Assembly (NCBI RefSeq): GCF_041296385.1
Contig: NC_091023.1
Location: 11,780,924 to 11,844,923, forward strand
Length of the DNA: 64,000 bases
Source of the DNA: Aphelocoma coerulescens
Lineage: Eukaryota > Chordata > Aves > Passeriformes > Corvidae
Direction of reading: 5' to 3'
The position numbers were made by a program, and so were the translations under genes. Position 1 is the stretch's first letter. Every line of letters starts with the position of its first letter. Below the pieces are notes generated by a model that searched no databases, was not told where the DNA came from, and was given only the letters and a program-made list of their open reading frames with translations. Shown piece after piece: positions 60,701 to 64,000 of the stretch.

Positions 60701-63700
60701 TACTGTTCAGTTTTGTAGGTCAGATCCAGCTCTGTACCTGTTGAGAATAGAAAAAGCTTCACCTGAAATGGGCAGAACTCTGGTCTACCTTTGCTCCAGG
60801 CTGTTACTAACATGGAAATGGCCTGAGGTGATCATGTGTTCTACCCATGTACACTGGGGAAATATAATTATTTCATTTAGTTCAGCCTGTCCTCTGCATC
60901 AGTACTGAGTTGTTTTTCTGGTTTGGTATTTATTTCTTTTCTTTTAGGTAATAACACATGGGGTTTCCTTCCACTTTCCTTTTGAAGAACATTGCTTACT
61001 GTATTGGAAGCTTTACTTGTGTTAGCTGTGGTGATGGGATAAATCACTGAAGTAACTTTTAGCCTCGGCTGTTTGGCATCACGAATCTTTGTCCTGATGC
61101 TTGTTTGGTTACAGATGTTGGGCTACACACCAAAAATAGGACTCTTACCTAAAAGTTACCTATGAATAGTCAGTGTTTCTGTAGAAAAAGATTCCATCAT
61201 AGAGGCCTCATTTTACATTAGTCTTGCAACAGAAGTTGCCCTTCAGTTAAAACATGTAAAACTGCCATTGTCTTGATAGAATAAGCATTTTAATATAGAA
61301 AAATCAGAGCCAGTTCCTTTGTAAGATACTGTCTGCAGGTTTTCTTCCTGTCTTAATGGGAGGAAAAAAAGTCAGAGAAAAGCTAAGTCAAAAATTCAGG
61401 TTACTGCAGTTTGAAGTCTGTTAATTTGGTGACTGATTCTTAATGTAGAATCATTAGCAGAGCTATCAGAAAATCATTGACACGAGGGTTACTAGAAGCT
61501 TGAATGTCACTTGAATGTAGTTTGGATCAAATAGCTCTTATAATTCATGACAAAAAGTAAGACTTCTTTTGTCTCTTTAAATCTCAGGCAAGCAACTAAG
61601 GAAGCCACTAAAGGAAATTTCAAAGTTTTGTTCACTAACATGTACTTAAATTTTTTTATGTGGTGCAACTCTGAACAGTAAGTATTGCATGGAACTGTGG
61701 AAGCAGTGCCTCATCTTGATTTTTCATTACCTGAAGGGAATTGCTAAGAATTTAATCTGGATTTGGCAACAATTCCTTTTAGAAACTCATGGTTATCAAT
61801 GTATTTGGAACAAAAATTTCATATTCAATTTTAGAAAGTTTACTTAGCTCTGTATATTGTGTATTAGAGAGGATGATCTTCTTTTGAATTTGCTTTACAG
61901 TTGTATGGAATAAAAATATGTCCTTCCAGTACCTTATGTGACTTGTGAGCATATTGATGCCATTTCTATTTTTCTGACACAAGAGAGCCCCTACAGTGAT
62001 AACTCCTCCAGGGTTTATTGTCCCTAACGAGGTCTCTCTTAAACCCTCTGTGGCTGCAGATTCTAACTTCAGAAACTGCCACTTCACTCCTAATTACAAG
62101 TGGGACAGATGCACTAAACACTATAAATATTTTAATGGCTGTTATTTAGAACCAAATTGTCTTAACATTTTAAGTGTTCTTGTGAATGTGAAAAAACATA
62201 ATGCATTGGGTGAATTTTAGTGTAAGGAATTGGGTTTTTGCTTAACATGTGACTTTTTTTTTGAATGTGATAGGGCTGCTCTGTCTAGGGGCTAATGCCA
62301 AATGACCGAGTCAACTATACCAGAACATTTTTGCCTTTCAACTTTCAGGAGAGGTTAGCACATAATTAGCATAGCATCTGTAATTCTGTAGGTTTCTCTC
62401 TAAATTTGTGTTGAGAAGTTGCTTGATTTAAACATTACTTAGAAGTGATAGTAAATTTCAGACCAATTGATTTAAATGTTAGTTTAAAACAAATCCACAG
62501 ATAAGATTACAAATCTTAATGTGCTCTTGAGAAAAGTTGCAGGAATGGCTCAGCCTTCTTTCAAGAGCAGCTCATTATTTTGTCCTCTAAATTGCATAGT
62601 AACTTGTTGGGTATAAGGAAGCTTATTTTTTGAAGCTGATAGCATAGAAAGGTTTGCGCTGAGGTTCAATGTGAGGCATTAACCTACAGGTGAAGCCTGA
62701 AATACCTCTTATTTTTATGAGTTATCTTAAAGGACACAAAACCAGAACTCGGTGAATAACAATATTACCGAAAACCTCTTTTGTTTGACAGAGAAAGTAA
62801 TTAACCCCAAAGCAGGAGTATACCAAAATGCTTGGAGTTTTCAATAGTAGTAATAGCCTCACCTAAAGCTGAGGCATTGCAGGAAAATAGTGAAAAGATC
62901 TTTGGGGCACTGTAGTAATAAGGTACAAATTAGACTGAAATGGCAGGGCAAGAATGATAACTGTCTATTAAAGTAACCAGGTAAAGCAGCTGTTGGTGAA
63001 TAATACTGGATGTCATTTGGCCTTAATAGTTCTGTCTGCATGGGAAAAGTCATGATGGTGTGTATGGTGATTGCTTCAACCATGCTTAAAAGATGCCTTA
63101 ATAACAGAACCTGGGGAGGGAAAAAACCGAAACCAAACCAAGCTTTCCAGCATTATTCTGAAGATCTACACAGCTCTGTAGATCTTGGACTTCAGTGTAG
63201 TTTGCAGGGACAAGTGTCTGCTGGCCCACTCAAACAACTGTGGGCAGGCACCTTAATGAGATTACAAATTTGAAATTTCCACACAGTGAAATGTGTCTGG
63301 AGTCCTGTTTCTCATGGGGGAGAAGGAAGAGATAGAGGGATAGTAATCCCAATTTCTTCTTGCTACTTCTCCTGTTTAAGGCTTAGTTCTAATTAATGGT
63401 AGGAAAGATTCTGTATGCTGTCTTTCCTTTAGCAGTGTTAGGTCACTCTTAGTAGTGTTAGGTTCACACTTGGTAGTGGAAGTAATAAAAGAGTATCAAA
63501 GATTCTCTTTGATAAGACCTTTAGTTCTCAGAGACCTTCCATTTATTGCTGGAGTTTGGGAGGATGTGTAGAAGACACCTTTCTTCTGAACACAGACAGG
63601 TGGGACAAAAGAAGAGATCTCTATACTGCTAACGAGGTCATGGTTTATCATCAGTCACACACCAAGCTCTCATTTGAGGTGTTCTTCAGGAAACTGCAGC

Positions 63701-64000
63701 CTAGAAGGGCCAAGAAAGAGCACGCAGGTCAGTGCATATGTAACAGCTTACTGACTTCACCATTTGATCACCTTTTTGAAATAACGTGCAGTCTCCAGCT
63801 AAAAATAATACATATGATGATTGAGCTGGATGCTCCTAATGGCTTGACAAATACCTTGAAAATTAAAGTCTGCTTGTCACTTGTATTTTAGTGGATCCAT
63901 GTGTTTGTCTAAAAACTTGTGCTTCCTGCTGCAGTGTCACACTGTCAAGCAGAAAGCTGCTGCAGTGGATCTTGTGTTTCCAAGTGCCCCAATGTGTTAA
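57716..64000. other. Downstream intergenic region, no recognised gene
   Basis: 6.3 kb of AT-rich sequence. In human the next gene is TFDP2 on the opposite strand, so part of this could be its long 3' UTR, but no TFDP2 coding exon is visible. Open frames at 61779-62087 (minus) and 63556-63891 (plus) have no recognisable family features. Confidence 0.5.
58247..58260. repeat. Poly-G run (14 G)
   Basis: Fourteen consecutive G followed by TGG. Rare in AT-rich DNA; G-quadruplex-prone and prone to sequencing error. Confidence 0.95.

Noticed and set aside
63556..63891. 111-codon open frame near the right edge
   Set aside because: No recognised family, no splice-compatible partners, and composition like the surrounding non-coding DNA. 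Too weak to call a gene.
1..64000. tRNA, rRNA, snRNA or microRNA genes
   Set aside because: I found no A/B-box tRNA shape, no rRNA blocks and no long imperfect hairpin of pre-miRNA size. The perfect short hairpins are too small. A covariance-model scan could still find something I missed.
1..64000. A novel multi-gene system
   Set aside because: Only two ancient, well-known genes are supported. The rest is intron, intergenic DNA, CR1 remnants and simple repeats.

Overview
The window is vertebrate nuclear DNA, most likely from a bird. It is AT-rich and intron-dominated, carries 5'-truncated CR1 LINE fragments (the characteristic avian retrotransposon), and holds two plus-strand, multi-exon genes in an order that is conserved in amniotes: the 3' end of GRK7 followed by a complete ATP1B3. 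In human the same pair lies on 3q23. The species cannot be read from the sequence, and the homologous avian chromosome is only inferred.

Layout. 1-9605 is GRK7 intron sequence (the window opens inside the gene) and contains a decayed sense CR1 at about 390-1855. GRK7 exons at 9606-9877 and 13618-13960 encode the last 204 residues of the cone opsin kinase and end in the prenylation box CLLL; a polyadenylation signal follows at 14600. From about 14626 to 33100 lies roughly 18.5 kb with no recognisable gene, only two perfect short hairpins, simple repeats and one possible old repeat. A CpG island at about 33100-34340 holds the ATP1B3 promoter and first exon. ATP1B3 is complete: seven coding exons between 33613 and 56950 give a 280-residue Na,K-ATPase beta-3 subunit with all junctions GT-AG and in phase. 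Its introns contain a perfect 14-bp minisatellite (49040-49272), a 50-bp local duplication (50245-50360), an antisense CR1 (about 50422-50660) and an unannotated, in-frame, splice-flanked 69-bp open block (56164-56232). The 3' UTR probably ends just after an AATAAA at 57688. From about 57715 to the end no gene is recognised; in other amniotes TFDP2 lies next, on the opposite strand, but no exon of it is visible here.

Function. The two genes are neighbours by ancestry, not an operon. GRK7 phosphorylates light-activated cone opsins in photoreceptors. ATP1B3 is the glycoprotein subunit that folds and delivers the Na,K-ATPase alpha subunit to the plasma membrane. I see no sign of a novel multi-gene system. 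The points most worth checking are the candidate cassette exon of ATP1B3, the homogeneous minisatellite, the perfect hairpins, and the MEF2/E-box/MARE cluster in the first intron of ATP1B3.
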